This document shows positions 7,691 to 16,254 of a stretch of DNA of 64,000 nt, piece after piece. The notes beneath the pieces were generated by a model. It did not search any database, was not told the origin of the DNA, and was given only the letters and a program-made list of their open reading frames with translations. Position numbers and translations under genes: made by a program. Origin of the DNA: Streptomyces sp. CC0208 (GTDB lineage Bacteria > Actinomycetota > Actinomycetes > Streptomycetales > Streptomycetaceae); the NCBI RefSeq assembly GCF_003443735.1, contig NZ_CP031969.1, forward strand, positions 4,092,001 through 4,156,000, read 5' to 3'. The stretch's first letter is position 1, and each line of letters starts with the position of its first letter.

Positions 7691-8392
7691 ATGCCCGGCA
7701 GCAGCGGCAACGGTGCCGTCACCCGCAGCACGCTGCGGCAGCAGATCGCGGACGCGCTGCGCGACGAGGTACTCGCCGGGCGGCTCCAGCCGGGTCAGGA
7801 GTTCACCGTCAAGGAGATCGCCGAGCAGTACGGCGTCTCCGCGACCCCGGTCCGCGAGGCCCTCGTGGACCTGTCCGCGCAGGGGCTGCTGGAGGCCGAC
7901 CAGCACCGCGGCTTCCATGTGCACGAGTACTCCCTCGACGACTTCCGCGGCATGATCGAGGCCCGCAGCCTGGTCACGGACGGCATGTTCCATGCGCTGG
8001 ACGCCGGGCACCGCGTCTTCAAGGAGCTGGACGAGCCCCGTACCGCCGCGGCCGTGGCGGGTGTACGGCGGCGCGGCGAGGAGGCCCAGCGGGCCGCCAC
8101 CGCGGGCGACCTGACCGTGCTCATCGGCTACGACCTGCGCTTCTGGCGCGAACTGAGCCTCCTGTTCGGCAACCCCTACCTCGCCGACTTCCTGCACCGG
8201 CTGCGCGTGCAGACCTGGGTGTGCACGGTCCAGCACCTGCGCAGGATCACCGATCTGCGCGGCAGCCTGTGGTCCGCACACCCCGAGGTCGCCGACGCCC
8301 TGTACCGGCAGGACACCGCGACCGCCCGCGAACTCCTCACCGACTACAACGGCCACTATCTGACCCTCATCGAGGGCCTCACCGCCGACTGA
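7691..8392 (+). CDS. GntR-family regulator with FCD domain
   Basis: A 233-residue FadR-type GntR regulator. The N-terminal winged helix (about residues 8-75) carries the family signature LQPGQEFTVKEIAEQYGVSATPVREAL and is followed by GLLEADQHRGFHVHEY. The helical FCD effector domain (about 85-225) contains the expected Asp/Arg/His metal- or acid-binding residues, so a carboxylate ligand is likely. The ATG at 7691 has GGGAGG 10 bases upstream. It sits 92 bp downstream of an aminotransferase gene on the same strand, with a perfect inverted repeat between them. Control of amino-compound catabolism is a reasonable inference. Confidence 0.9.
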   Translation: MPGSSGNGAVTRSTLRQQIADALRDEVLAGRLQPGQEFTVKEIAEQYGVSATPVREALVDLSAQGLLEADQHRGFHVHEYSLDDFRGMIEARSLVTDGMFHALDAGHRVFKELDEPRTAAAVAGVRRRGEEAQRAATAGDLTVLIGYDLRFWRELSLLFGNPYLADFLHRLRVQTWVCTVQHLRRITDLRGSLWSAHPEVADALYRQDTATARELLTDYNGHYLTLIEGLTAD

Positions 8393-8523
8393 CCGCCCCC
8401 GGCACGGGTAAGGGACCACCACGACCCGCACAAGGGGGCCCCGACCCGGGGCCGCAGCGACTACCCTTCCCTGACCACCGTGTGACGATATCCGCGCACC
8501 GCGAGTATCCGAGGAGCTGTCTT

Positions 8524-9174
8524 TTGGCCTGTGACCTGTGGCTGGTGCCGCTTGTCGACGTGTTGTGCCACACCCCGGACAACCCGTTCGCCGAGGAACT
8601 CGCGCAATACAACAAGGTGCTCGCCGAGGCCGGGTTGCCGCCGGTGCCGGTGTACCAGTACATGCCGGGACTGTCCGGCGAGGTCGCCCCGGTGGCCGGT
8701 TTCGACTACGACGCCCTGCACTTCCTGCGCCGCGCCTATCTGCTCCAGGTCTGCGGGCTCCCGGTCACCCCCGTGGACGAACTGGGCGGTGACTACGAGC
8801 AGTTGCTGGAGATGTTCGAGGCGACGGCCCAGCAGTCCCATCTGGTCTGGCACTACGACCACGCGGGCGCGTACGTCCCTGTCGACTTCCCGCATCCCCT
8901 CGCCAACGACGAACTCCTCGCCGGCGGCGGCCCGTTGGGCTCCTCGCAGGCCCTGCTGCGGGAGCTCGAGTTCGTGGCGCCGGTGATCGGCATCGACCCG
9001 GCCAATCCGCCGGCGCCCCCCGAGCCGCCACGCGCCCCCACGGAGCTGGAGGAGCCGGCGGTCCCCGCGCCGTACGACCCCAGTCCCTTCGCCCGTGAGC
9101 GACATGTCTGGCTGGGGCTGCACGCGGCGGCGACCCGGAGTCTCGCCCAGGGCTCGATGATCATCTTCAGCTGA
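8524..9174 (+). CDS. Conserved hypothetical protein with TTG start
   Basis: A 216-residue soluble protein with no family I recognise. The TTG at 8524 is in frame and preceded by GAGGAG at 7-base spacing, and codon usage is typical of the neighbours throughout. It opens with ACDLWLVPLVDVLCHTPDNPF, has a compact acidic middle with several aromatic residues (LVWHYDHAGAYVPVDFPHPL), and a Pro-rich linker (about 158-180) before a last helix. No signal peptide or membrane segment is present. It is 131 bp downstream of the GntR gene on the same strand and convergent with the next gene. Confidence 0.65.
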   Translation: MACDLWLVPLVDVLCHTPDNPFAEELAQYNKVLAEAGLPPVPVYQYMPGLSGEVAPVAGFDYDALHFLRRAYLLQVCGLPVTPVDELGGDYEQLLEMFEATAQQSHLVWHYDHAGAYVPVDFPHPLANDELLAGGGPLGSSQALLRELEFVAPVIGIDPANPPAPPEPPRAPTELEEPAVPAPYDPSPFARERHVWLGLHAAATRSLAQGSMIIFS

Positions 9175-9186
9175 GGGCGCCCAGGC

Positions 9187-9480
9187 TCAGCGTCCCAACT
9201 GGGAAAGTCCCTTCTGGACGTCCTCGTAGTTCATCACCGGGGTGTAGGTGATCTTCGCACCCAGGTTCATGAAGAACGGCTCACTGATCACCGGCATCTG
9301 TGAGCTGTCCTGCATGTCGAAGACCATGTAGGCGGTGCGCTGACCGTTCTCGGAGGTGAAGTAGGCCGCTTCGGGCTTGATCTGTTCCATCGACTGCTCG
9401 ATCAGCTTCGGCAGGGTGCCGTGGCTGATGGCCTCGTTCGCCTTCTCCGTGTCCATGGACACCTTGAGCAGTACGCGCAT
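9187..9480 (-). CDS. Small alpha/beta protein, DUF3303-like
   Basis: A 97-residue protein that starts with a beta-strand (MRVLLKVSMD) and alternates helices and strands in the pattern of a ferredoxin-like alpha+beta barrel. It resembles proteins annotated as DUF3303-like, but this assignment is weak. The ATG at 9480 is preceded by GGAGAAGG with 8-base spacing; a GTG at 9489 would overlap that site and is less likely. It has no signal peptide. It is transcribed alone and is convergent with the gene on its left. Function is unknown. Confidence 0.65.
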   Translation of the reverse strand: MRVLLKVSMDTEKANEAISHGTLPKLIEQSMEQIKPEAAYFTSENGQRTAYMVFDMQDSSQMPVISEPFFMNLGAKITYTPVMNYEDVQKGLSQLGR

Positions 9481-9748
9481 CGCGCTCACCTTCTCCAGAT
9501 CGACAGGCAGAGATGCACGGTCTCAGAATATGCCTGAATGCGACATTTCTCCCTGGCTACTCCCGCGGGAGCAGCCGCACCGCCTCCCCCGGTGCGACGC
9601 CGGTCGCCGCCGTCGCGCACGCGGGTCAGTTCCCGACGCCCTAGGTACATCCCGCGAAGAGGTTGAGTACCGCGACTCAGGCGGTGGCCGCGGGGGGACG
9701 GGCATCGTGGGGATCACACCCGCACCGACCGATCACCCGGGAGTCCAC

Positions 9749-10036
9749 ATGAACGCCTCGCGCTACTTCCTCAACCCGCTCGCTCTCGGCTACCTGCTCG
9801 TCGTGGCCGCCGTCGTCGGCTGGGTCGGCGTGGACGCGCTGTTCGTCGAGCACGCCGACGCGAGCCTCGCCGGAGTCTGGGCGTTCCTGGTCACGGCCCC
9901 GGCCTCGCTGCTGTTCGTGATGCTGCCGGGGGCTCTGGCGTGGGCCGGGATCGCCGTCGGGGCCGTGGTGAACGCGGCGGTGCTCGGGGCTGTGTACCAG
10001 CGCCTCTCCGGTCGCCGCCTGCGCCCGACCGCCTGA
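9749..10036 (+). CDS. Small membrane protein, SCO4225-like
   Basis: A 95-residue protein with three hydrophobic segments (about residues 12-30, 43-62 and 64-84) separated by short loops; the first loop FVEHADASLAGVW is characteristic of a family of small streptomycete membrane proteins recalled as SCO4225-like. The ATG at 9749 follows GGGAG. No enzymatic motif is visible and the role is unknown. Its stop is one base from the stop of the convergent ECF sigma factor gene. Confidence 0.65.
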   Translation: MNASRYFLNPLALGYLLVVAAVVGWVGVDALFVEHADASLAGVWAFLVTAPASLLFVMLPGALAWAGIAVGAVVNAAVLGAVYQRLSGRRLRPTA

Positions 10037-10037
10037 A

Positions 10038-10922
10038 CTAGCCTTCGACTACCGCCACTTCCGCCTTCCGCAGCCGATCCGGCTCCGCCACCACGTCGAT
10101 CTCCCGGATGAGGTCGCCGTCGAAGGTGAACCGGAGCAGCACACGCAGCCGGCCCTCCTCCAGCATCGCCATGCCGATCTCGCCGTCGACGAGGACGAGA
10201 GCGGCGGAGCGGGCACGGCCCAGGGAGGCCATCGCGCCCTCGGCCACCGGACGGGCGCCCCGGACGAGGACGGGCTCGGGGGTCGGTACGACGGCACGGT
10301 CGGCGTGGAGGACCACGTCCGGGTGGAGCAGGGCGAGCAGGGCGTCGAAGTCGCCGCCACGGGTGGCGGCGAGGTAGGCGTGCACGACCCGGTGCCGCCG
10401 CGAGGCGTCCGCGGCGGGCGCGACGGGCGCGGGGGCGCCCTTGACCCGGCGGCGGGCCCGGCTGGCCAACTGCCGGGTGGCCGCCGGGGTCTTGTCGATC
10501 AGCGGGGCGATCTCGTCGAACGGCACCTGGAACATGTCGTGCAGCACGAACGCGAGCCGCTCGGCGGGCGCGAGCGTGTCGAGGACGATCAGCAGGGCGA
10601 GGCCCACGGAGTCGGCGAGGAGGGCCTCCTCCTCGGGGTCCGTGACACGTCCCGCGGACGCCGGGACCCGGTCGGCCGACAGTTCCTCCTCGCGGCGGGT
10701 CTCCCGCGCCCGCAGCAGGTTGAGGCAGACCCGGGCGACGACCGTGGTCAGCCAGCCGCCCGGATTCTCCACCCCGGACGTGTCCGCGCGGTCGACGCGC
10801 AGCCAGGCGTCCTGGAGGGCGTCGTCGGCCTCGCCGAGCGAGCCCAGCATGCGGTGCGCGACGGCCCTCAGCCGCGGCCGGTGCTCCTCGAACTGCGCGG
10901 CCATCCAGTCCCGTTCGGACAT
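10038..10922 (-). CDS. ECF sigma factor with C-terminal SnoaL-like domain (SigJ/ECF41 type)
   Basis: A 294-residue extracytoplasmic-function sigma factor. Region 2 is visible in RAVAHRMLGSLGEADDALQDAWLRV and region 4 in DTLAPAERLAFVLHDMFQVPFDEIAPLI followed by ATRQLASRARRRV. The C-terminal ~110 residues (LAATRGGDFDALLALLHPDVVLH onward) form a SnoaL/NTF2-like domain, as in the ECF41/SigJ group, where this domain replaces a separate anti-sigma factor. The ATG at 10922 has GGGAGGGG 8 bases upstream. I see no carboxymuconolactone-decarboxylase-type gene next to it, the usual ECF41 target. Its own regulon cannot be read from the window. Confidence 0.88.
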   Translation of the reverse strand: MSERDWMAAQFEEHRPRLRAVAHRMLGSLGEADDALQDAWLRVDRADTSGVENPGGWLTTVVARVCLNLLRARETRREEELSADRVPASAGRVTDPEEEALLADSVGLALLIVLDTLAPAERLAFVLHDMFQVPFDEIAPLIDKTPAATRQLASRARRRVKGAPAPVAPAADASRRHRVVHAYLAATRGGDFDALLALLHPDVVLHADRAVVPTPEPVLVRGARPVAEGAMASLGRARSAALVLVDGEIGMAMLEEGRLRVLLRFTFDGDLIREIDVVAEPDRLRKAEVAVVEG

Positions 10923-11138
10923 GGCGTCCACCCCTCCCCCGGTTCCCCCATGAACACCTGCGAACGCACCCTAGAGCACCCACCGTCCGTGCTGCTCGCT
11001 GCCGTACCGCCGGGGCATGTCTACTTCTGGGCCGAGCCGGGCCAGGTGGGGCCCGGCGGCGCCTGGGACTACGCGCCACCGCACATCTGGGCGACCGGCT
11101 GCTGAGACGCCGGCCGCCCGGGCGGGGCGGGACCGCGG

Positions 11139-12956
11139 TCAGAAGACCGGCGTCCCGCCCTGCGTCAGCCGCCAGTTGGTGACCGCGAAGTCCTTCGGGT
11201 CCAGCGAGCCCTTCGCGGTCACGTAGTCGATCATCAGCTGGCGGATCTCGTTGGTGGAGCTGTAGGCGATGTCGGCGGCGGCGATGTGCGGGTAGCCGGA
11301 GCCGCCGTTGGCGCGGTAGTTGTTGACGGCGACGACGAAGACCTGGTCGTCGGCGACCGACGTCCCGTTGTAGGTCAGGTTCTTGATGCGGGAGCCCTCG
11401 GCCGCTGCGATGTCGATGTCGTACGAGACGCCCGCGGCGGTGTCGTACATGTAGTCCCAGAAGTTGTTGGCGTTGGTCAGCGTCGCGGTGTCCACGGCCG
11501 TGCCCGCCGGCACCTGGTGGTAGTACTTCGCCGCGTACTCCAGGTAGTCCTTGAGCTGGGCGCCGGTGAGCTTCTTGCCGTAGAGGGTGTTGTCGTAGAT
11601 GTAGAGCCCGGCGATGTCCTTGATGGTGACGCTGCCCGCGGGGATGTCGGCGGTGCGGGAGAAGGGCGCGGCGACCGAGATCAGCGGGAGGGCCGCGTCG
11701 GAGGCCGACAGGCCCGCCTTGACGGTGTCCATCTGGACCTGGTGGATGAAGTCCATGATGGGGACGTCCTTCCAGCAGGACTCCGCCGCGGAGAGGTCCT
11801 CGGTACAGGTGCCGACGGCCGTGTTGACGTACTTCACGACCAGCTCGTGGTCGGCCTCCAGGAGCTTCTTGATCTCCGGGTCCTCGTCGACCGTGTTGGG
11901 GTTGAGGGTCTGGGCGGTCTTCTTGGTGACCTTCCACTGCCCGCGCACGAGTTCCAGCTCGAAGTCGAAGACGCTGAGCCGGTAGCCCCAGCAGTACGGC
12001 TCGGAGAGCAGGACGTCCTCGCCGGTCTCGTCGTTCTTCACGGTGTACGACGGCACCTCGACGTGGGTGTGGCCGACGAGGATCGCGTCGATGCCGGGGA
12101 CCTGCTGGGCGACGAGGTTGGAGGCGTTCTCGACGTAGGGCAGCTCGTCGCCGTACGACGAACTGCCGTCCAGGCCCGAGTGGTCGGTCAGGAAGACCAC
12201 GTCACAGCCGAGCGCGCGCAGCCGGGGCACGTACTTCTTCGCCTGCTCGACCAGGCCCGGGAAGACCATCTTCCCGCTGACGTTGTCCTTGTCCCACAGG
12301 GCGATGCCGGGGTTGGTCAGGCCGAGGATGCCGACCTTGATGTCGGGGGCGCCGGGGACGCAGATGCGCTTCACGGTGTACGGCTGGAAGGCGGGCCGCA
12401 GCGTCTTCGCGTCGAGCGCGTTGGCGGCAAGGAGCGGGAAGTGGCACTGGCTCTCGAACTTCCTGAGCACCTCGATGCCGTAGTTGAACTCGTGGTTGCC
12501 GAGGGCGGCGGCGTCGTAGCGCATGTGGTTCATGGCGACGGCCATGGGGTGCTTGGGCGCGCCCTTGTCCGTGATGGGCTGCACGCGCGCGAAGTAGTAG
12601 GCCAGGGAGGTGCCCTGGATGATGTCGCCGGCGTCGACGAGCAGGACGTGCTCCTCGCCCTTCGCCGCACGCTGCTGCTTGATCAGCGTGGCGACCCGGG
12701 CGACGCCGACGGAGTTGCCCTTGCTGTCGGAGTAGGCCTTGTCGAGGTAGTAGTCCCAGTCGAAGACGTGGCTGTGCAGGTCGGTGGTGCCGAGGACGGA
12801 GAACGACCAGGTGCGGTTCTTCTTCGCCGGCTTGACCGGCTTCTGCTCGGCGGCCTGGGCGGGAGCCGCCGCGACGCTGCCCGCGGCGGCGACGGCCGCC
12901 CCGGTGACGGCCGACTTCTTCACGAAGTCCCGGCGGTTGAGGGGGCTGACGGGCAT
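11139..12956 (-). CDS. Tat-exported bifunctional UDP-sugar hydrolase/5'-nucleotidase
   Basis: A 605-residue secreted metallophosphoesterase that cleaves 5'-nucleotides and related phosphoesters outside the cell, probably salvaging phosphate and nucleosides. The N-terminus carries a twin-arginine signal (NRRDFVKK, then a hydrophobic Ala-rich stretch and AQA cleavage site near residue 36). The metal-binding motifs TDLHSH, GNHEFNYG and GHTHVEVPS are present, followed by the C-terminal 5'-nucleotidase domain with the substrate-binding GGSGYPH region. The ATG at 12956 is supported by AGGAG at 5-base spacing. It lies downstream of purA on the same strand but is separated from it by a terminator. 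Confidence 0.92.
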   Translation of the reverse strand: MPVSPLNRRDFVKKSAVTGAAVAAAGSVAAAPAQAAEQKPVKPAKKNRTWSFSVLGTTDLHSHVFDWDYYLDKAYSDSKGNSVGVARVATLIKQQRAAKGEEHVLLVDAGDIIQGTSLAYYFARVQPITDKGAPKHPMAVAMNHMRYDAAALGNHEFNYGIEVLRKFESQCHFPLLAANALDAKTLRPAFQPYTVKRICVPGAPDIKVGILGLTNPGIALWDKDNVSGKMVFPGLVEQAKKYVPRLRALGCDVVFLTDHSGLDGSSSYGDELPYVENASNLVAQQVPGIDAILVGHTHVEVPSYTVKNDETGEDVLLSEPYCWGYRLSVFDFELELVRGQWKVTKKTAQTLNPNTVDEDPEIKKLLEADHELVVKYVNTAVGTCTEDLSAAESCWKDVPIMDFIHQVQMDTVKAGLSASDAALPLISVAAPFSRTADIPAGSVTIKDIAGLYIYDNTLYGKKLTGAQLKDYLEYAAKYYHQVPAGTAVDTATLTNANNFWDYMYDTAAGVSYDIDIAAAEGSRIKNLTYNGTSVADDQVFVVAVNNYRANGGSGYPHIAAADIAYSSTNEIRQLMIDYVTAKGSLDPKDFAVTNWRLTQGGTPVF

Positions 12957-13049
12957 GGAGGCTCCTGGGGGCAAGGGGCGGGAGGAACGGCACTACACGC
13001 GTAGATGCTGGTCTCACACCCGGGCGCCCGGGAACCAGGAAAAGGCCAT

Positions 13050-13079
13050 GGGCCGGTCAAGGAAGTCCCCGACCGGCCC
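13050..13079 (-). terminator. Intrinsic terminator of purA
   Basis: GGGCCGGTC (13050-13058) pairs perfectly with GACCGGCCC (13071-13079) across a 12-base loop, just downstream of the purA stop on the minus strand. Confidence 0.7.
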
Positions 13080-13102
13080 GACGGCTGACGAACAAAAGGG
13101 AT

Positions 13103-14386
13103 TTACAGGAACGAGTTGATCTCGATCGTCTCGTCCCGGCCCGGGCCCACGCCGATCGCGGAGATCGGGGCGCCGGACATCTCCTCCAGCGCCTTCACGT
13201 AGTCCTGGGCGTTCTTCGGGAGGTCGGCGAAGGTCTTGGCCTTCGTGATGTCCTCGCTCCAGCCGGGGAGGTACTCGTACACCGGCTTCGCGTGGTGGAA
13301 GTCGGTCTGCGAGTACGGGAGCTCCTCGACGCGCTCGCCGTCGATCTCGTACGCGACACAGACCGGGATCTGCTCCCAGCCGGTGAGCACGTCGAGCTTG
13401 GTGAGGAAGAAGTCGGTGAGGCCGTTGACGCGGGTCGCGTACCGGGCGATCACCGCGTCGAACCAGCCGCAGCGACGGTCACGGCCGGTGGTGACACCCC
13501 GCTCACCGCCGATGCGGCGCAGCGCCTCGCCGTCCTCGTCGAACAGCTCGGTCGGGAACGGGCCCGAGCCGACGCGGGTCGTGTAGGCCTTGAGGATGCC
13601 GATGACCCGGCTGATCTTCGTCGGGCCCACGCCGGCGCCGGTGCAGGCGCCGCCCGCGGTCGGGTTCGACGAGGTGACGAAGGGGTAGGTGCCGTGGTCG
13701 ATGTCCAGGAGCGTGCCCTGGCCGCCCTCGAACAGGACGACCTTGTCCTGCTCCAGGGCCTGGTTGAGCACCAGGACCGTGTCGGCGACGTACGGCTTGA
13801 GCCGGTCCGCGTAGCCCAGCAGTTCTTCCACGACCTGGCCGACCTCGATGGCCCGGCGGTTGAAGACCTTGGTGAGGAGCTGGTTCTTCCCGTCGAGGGC
13901 CGCCTCGACCTTCTGGGTCAGGATCGACTCGTCGTACAGGTCCTGGATCCGGATGCCCACGCGGTTGATCTTGTCCGCGTAGGTCGGTCCGATGCCGCGG
14001 CCCGTGGTGCCGATCTTGCGCTTTCCGAGGAAGCGTTCCGTCACCTTGTCCACGGTGACGTTGTACGGCGTGATGATGTGGGCGTTACCACTGATCAGGA
14101 GCTTGGAGGTGTCGACGCCGCGGTCGTTCAGTCCGTTCAGCTCGGAGAACAGGACCGACGGATCGACGACGACACCGTTGCCGATGACCGGGGTGCACCC
14201 CGGAGACAGGATTCCGGAAGGGAGGAGGTGGAGGGCGTACTTCTGATCGCCCACGACTACCGTGTGGCCGGCGTTGTTGCCGCCCTGGTAGCGCACCACA
14301 TAGTCCACCGAGCCACCGAGCAGGTCGGTCGCCTTTCCCTTGCCTTCGTCACCCCACTGAGCGCCGAGCAGCACAAGTGCGGGCAC
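13103..14386 (-). CDS. purA: Adenylosuccinate synthetase
   Basis: PurA joins IMP and aspartate with GTP to make adenylosuccinate, the first committed step to AMP. The 427-residue product has the P-loop-like GAQWGDEGKGK at the N-terminus, the IMP-binding GNNAGHTVV motif, RGIGPTYADK and the C-terminal GVTTGRDRRCGWFD signature. Length equals that of other actinobacterial PurA proteins. The start is a GTG at 14386, with AAGGGG 9 bases upstream; an open frame extends further but lacks family similarity. It is divergent from a diacylglycerol-kinase-like gene, and the 188-bp gap between them holds a strong hairpin. Confidence 0.98.
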   Translation of the reverse strand: MPALVLLGAQWGDEGKGKATDLLGGSVDYVVRYQGGNNAGHTVVVGDQKYALHLLPSGILSPGCTPVIGNGVVVDPSVLFSELNGLNDRGVDTSKLLISGNAHIITPYNVTVDKVTERFLGKRKIGTTGRGIGPTYADKINRVGIRIQDLYDESILTQKVEAALDGKNQLLTKVFNRRAIEVGQVVEELLGYADRLKPYVADTVLVLNQALEQDKVVLFEGGQGTLLDIDHGTYPFVTSSNPTAGGACTGAGVGPTKISRVIGILKAYTTRVGSGPFPTELFDEDGEALRRIGGERGVTTGRDRRCGWFDAVIARYATRVNGLTDFFLTKLDVLTGWEQIPVCVAYEIDGERVEELPYSQTDFHHAKPVYEYLPGWSEDITKAKTFADLPKNAQDYVKALEEMSGAPISAIGVGPGRDETIEINSFL

Positions 14387-14513
14387 GCGCGTACACCCCT
14401 TCCGGGCGGGGCATGTCCAAGGTCGGGGGCGTACGCGTACGGTTCCTCCGTCGCGTGCACCACGGCCGTCGTCGGCCGCTGCCCGTCGGACCCGGATGCC
14501 CCGGAATAGACGA

Positions 14514-14541
14514 AGCCCCTGGCGCAATAGCGCAAGGGGCT
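14514..14541. promoter_or_regulatory. Hairpin with alternative pairing between purA and the kinase-like gene
   Basis: AGCCCCTGGCGC and GCGCAAGGGGCT pair with one mismatch around AATA. The right arm can instead pair as GCAAG with CTTGC (14532-14546). It lies 34 bp before the ATG at 14575 and could act in that gene's leader; no purine-riboswitch core was recognised. Confidence 0.4.
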
Positions 14542-14574
14542 CTTGCACAAAGATGCTACCCGAGGAAGCGAGGC

Positions 14575-15426
14575 ATGGCCGAGGTGGCGACTTCCGCGAC
14601 GTCCGATCAGCTGCTGGTGGTGATCGACCCGGTCGCCCGGCAGACGGACGGCGAGTCCGTACGGATCGTGAAAGACGTGCTCAGCGCGGGTGCGGCGACG
14701 AAGGTGTGTCTGCCGGACGGGCCCGAGGAGTTCGCCCGGGCGCTCATGCGGCGGGGTTCTCGACGGCCGGTGGTCGTCGGGGACGACCGCGCCCTGATGC
14801 GTGCGGTGCTGCTGCTGCACCGCCGACGGGAGCTGGCCGGATGCGTGCTGTCGGTGGTGCCGGTCGGCCCGGTCCTGGGCGTCGCCCACGCGCTGGGGGT
14901 GCCCCTGGGGGCGGTGGCGGCCGCGCGGGCGGTCCTGGACGGGGCCGAGCGGCGGCTGGACATGCTGGTGGACGACAGCGACGGGGTGGTCCTCGGAGCG
15001 CTGCGGATCCCCGCGCCGGCCACGCGGCAGGAGTCGGTGGAGGCCGCACGGCCCTGGCTGCGGACCTGCCGGTCCCTCGTACGGACCCTGGTGCCGGCCC
15101 GTCCCGCCCGGGAGACCGCGCCCGCCGTACCCGGGCCCTCGCGGCTGCGGGTGGAGGTCGACGGGGTGACCCTGGTGGACCTGGACCAGCCCCTGGAGGC
15201 GGTCTCGGTGAGCCCTGGCTTCGGCGGTGGCCTGGCGTCGGTGGAGGTACGCCCGCTCTCGGTGGGGGCGGAGGCCTCCCCCCTGCTGGCCACCGGCAGG
15301 ACGGTGACCGTGACCGGGGCGGACTTCCGCTACCGGGCGGACGCGGGGGTGGCCGGACCGGTACGGCGGCGGACCTGGACGGTGCGGGAGGGGGCGCTGG
15401 GGTTGGTGTTGCCGGAGGTGGGGTGA
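14575..15426 (+). CDS. Diacylglycerol-kinase-like catalytic domain protein
   Basis: A 283-residue protein resembling the lipid/diacylglycerol kinase catalytic fold (NAD-kinase-like). The N-terminal strand LLVVIDPVARQTDGESVR corresponds to the start of the family's Rossmann-like domain. However, the usual GGDGT nucleotide-binding loop appears only as VVVGDDRALMRAV, so catalysis may be altered or lost. The C-terminal half forms the beta-rich domain of these proteins. The ATG at 14575 follows GAGGAAG. It is divergent from purA and convergent with eutC. It may act on a lipid or polyol substrate, but the degenerate loop makes this uncertain. Confidence 0.65.
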   Translation: MAEVATSATSDQLLVVIDPVARQTDGESVRIVKDVLSAGAATKVCLPDGPEEFARALMRRGSRRPVVVGDDRALMRAVLLLHRRRELAGCVLSVVPVGPVLGVAHALGVPLGAVAAARAVLDGAERRLDMLVDDSDGVVLGALRIPAPATRQESVEAARPWLRTCRSLVRTLVPARPARETAPAVPGPSRLRVEVDGVTLVDLDQPLEAVSVSPGFGGGLASVEVRPLSVGAEASPLLATGRTVTVTGADFRYRADAGVAGPVRRRTWTVREGALGLVLPEVG

Positions 15427-15436
15427 GGACGGGCGC

Positions 15437-15455
15437 CACCGGCCGTCAGCCGGTG
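15437..15455. terminator. Bidirectional hairpin between convergent genes
   Basis: CACCGGC (15437-15443) and GCCGGTG (15449-15455) pair exactly around CGTCA, between the convergent kinase-like and eutC genes. Confidence 0.55.
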
Positions 15456-15495
15456 CCCTCCCCTCGAACTCCCCTCGAAGCAGACCTGACACCCC

Positions 15496-16254
15496 TCAGA
15501 GCAGCCGGTCGGCCCCAGTGCTGTGATCGCTTTCGTCCTTGAGGCCCACCCCCGTCCCGCCCAGTTCGCGTGCCCTCCCCATCAGCCCCGCCAGCTTCCC
15601 GGCCGCCCCCTCGTACGACAGCCCCCGCGGCGGCCGGATGTTGGACAGGCAGTTGCGGTCGGCGTCCGTCGTCACGCCCGGCACCGGCCGGTACGTCAGA
15701 TACGCGCCCAGGGAGTCCGCCGCCGACATGCCGGGGCGTTCGCCGATCAGGACGACCACCATCGCCGCGCCCATCGCATGGGCGACGTCGTCGCCGAGGG
15801 CCACGCGGGCCTGTTCGGCGAGGACGACGGGAGCGAGATGCCAGGAGCCCAGGCGGGCCGCCGTCTCCCGGACGACCGGCGCCGCGTGCTCGTGCACCGC
15901 CCGGCTGGAGAGCCCGTCGGCGACGACGAAGACCACGTCCCACTTCCCCACCGGGAGATGGGCGCGGTCCGTCGGGTCCAGGCGGCGGCCCAGGTCCGGG
16001 CGTTGGAGATACGTCAGCCGGTCGGGAGCCGCGCTGCGCACCCGTACCGTCGGCATCCCGGCCAGTCCCGCCGCGACGGTGCCCGGCTCGAACGGCGAGT
16101 GCACCGCGTCCCGCGCCGCCGCGTGCGCCGCCTGCAGTTCCAGGCGGTGCCGGGTGGGCAGGGCGGAACCGGCCCGGCCCAGGCCGATGCGGGCCTGGGT
16201 GCGCTGCCGCAGCGACGCCCACAACTCACCTGCCTGTACGGCCACTTCGCTCAT
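15496..16254 (-). CDS. eutC: Ethanolamine ammonia-lyase, small subunit
   Basis: EutC forms, with EutB, the adenosylcobalamin-dependent enzyme that splits ethanolamine into acetaldehyde and ammonia. The 252-residue sequence shows family blocks in order: LRQRTQARIGLGRAG near the N-terminus, the VVADGLSSRAVHEHA segment, GERPGMSAADSLG, and the C-terminal CLSNIRPPRGLSYEGAA. The ATG overlaps the eutB stop (ATGA), so the subunits are translationally coupled, as expected for a stoichiometric complex. No eutA reactivase and no microcompartment shell genes are nearby. Confidence 0.95.
   Translation of the reverse strand: MSEVAVQAGELWASLRQRTQARIGLGRAGSALPTRHRLELQAAHAAARDAVHSPFEPGTVAAGLAGMPTVRVRSAAPDRLTYLQRPDLGRRLDPTDRAHLPVGKWDVVFVVADGLSSRAVHEHAAPVVRETAARLGSWHLAPVVLAEQARVALGDDVAHAMGAAMVVVLIGERPGMSAADSLGAYLTYRPVPGVTTDADRNCLSNIRPPRGLSYEGAAGKLAGLMGRARELGGTGVGLKDESDHSTGADRLL

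Noticed and set aside
10950..11105. 51-codon plus-strand frame upstream of the ECF sigma gene
   Set aside because: No ribosome binding site before the ATG, no family resemblance and no context. It is left out as more likely chance than gene.
9790..11937. Very long minus-strand frame across the sigma factor and nucleotidase genes
   Set aside because: The frame runs through two real genes in a different register and yields low-complexity Arg/Pro sequence.
11286..13004. 572-codon plus-strand frame opposite the 5'-nucleotidase
   Set aside because: Val/Asp/Leu-rich antisense pattern typical of high-GC genes; the true product has metal-binding motifs and a Tat signal.
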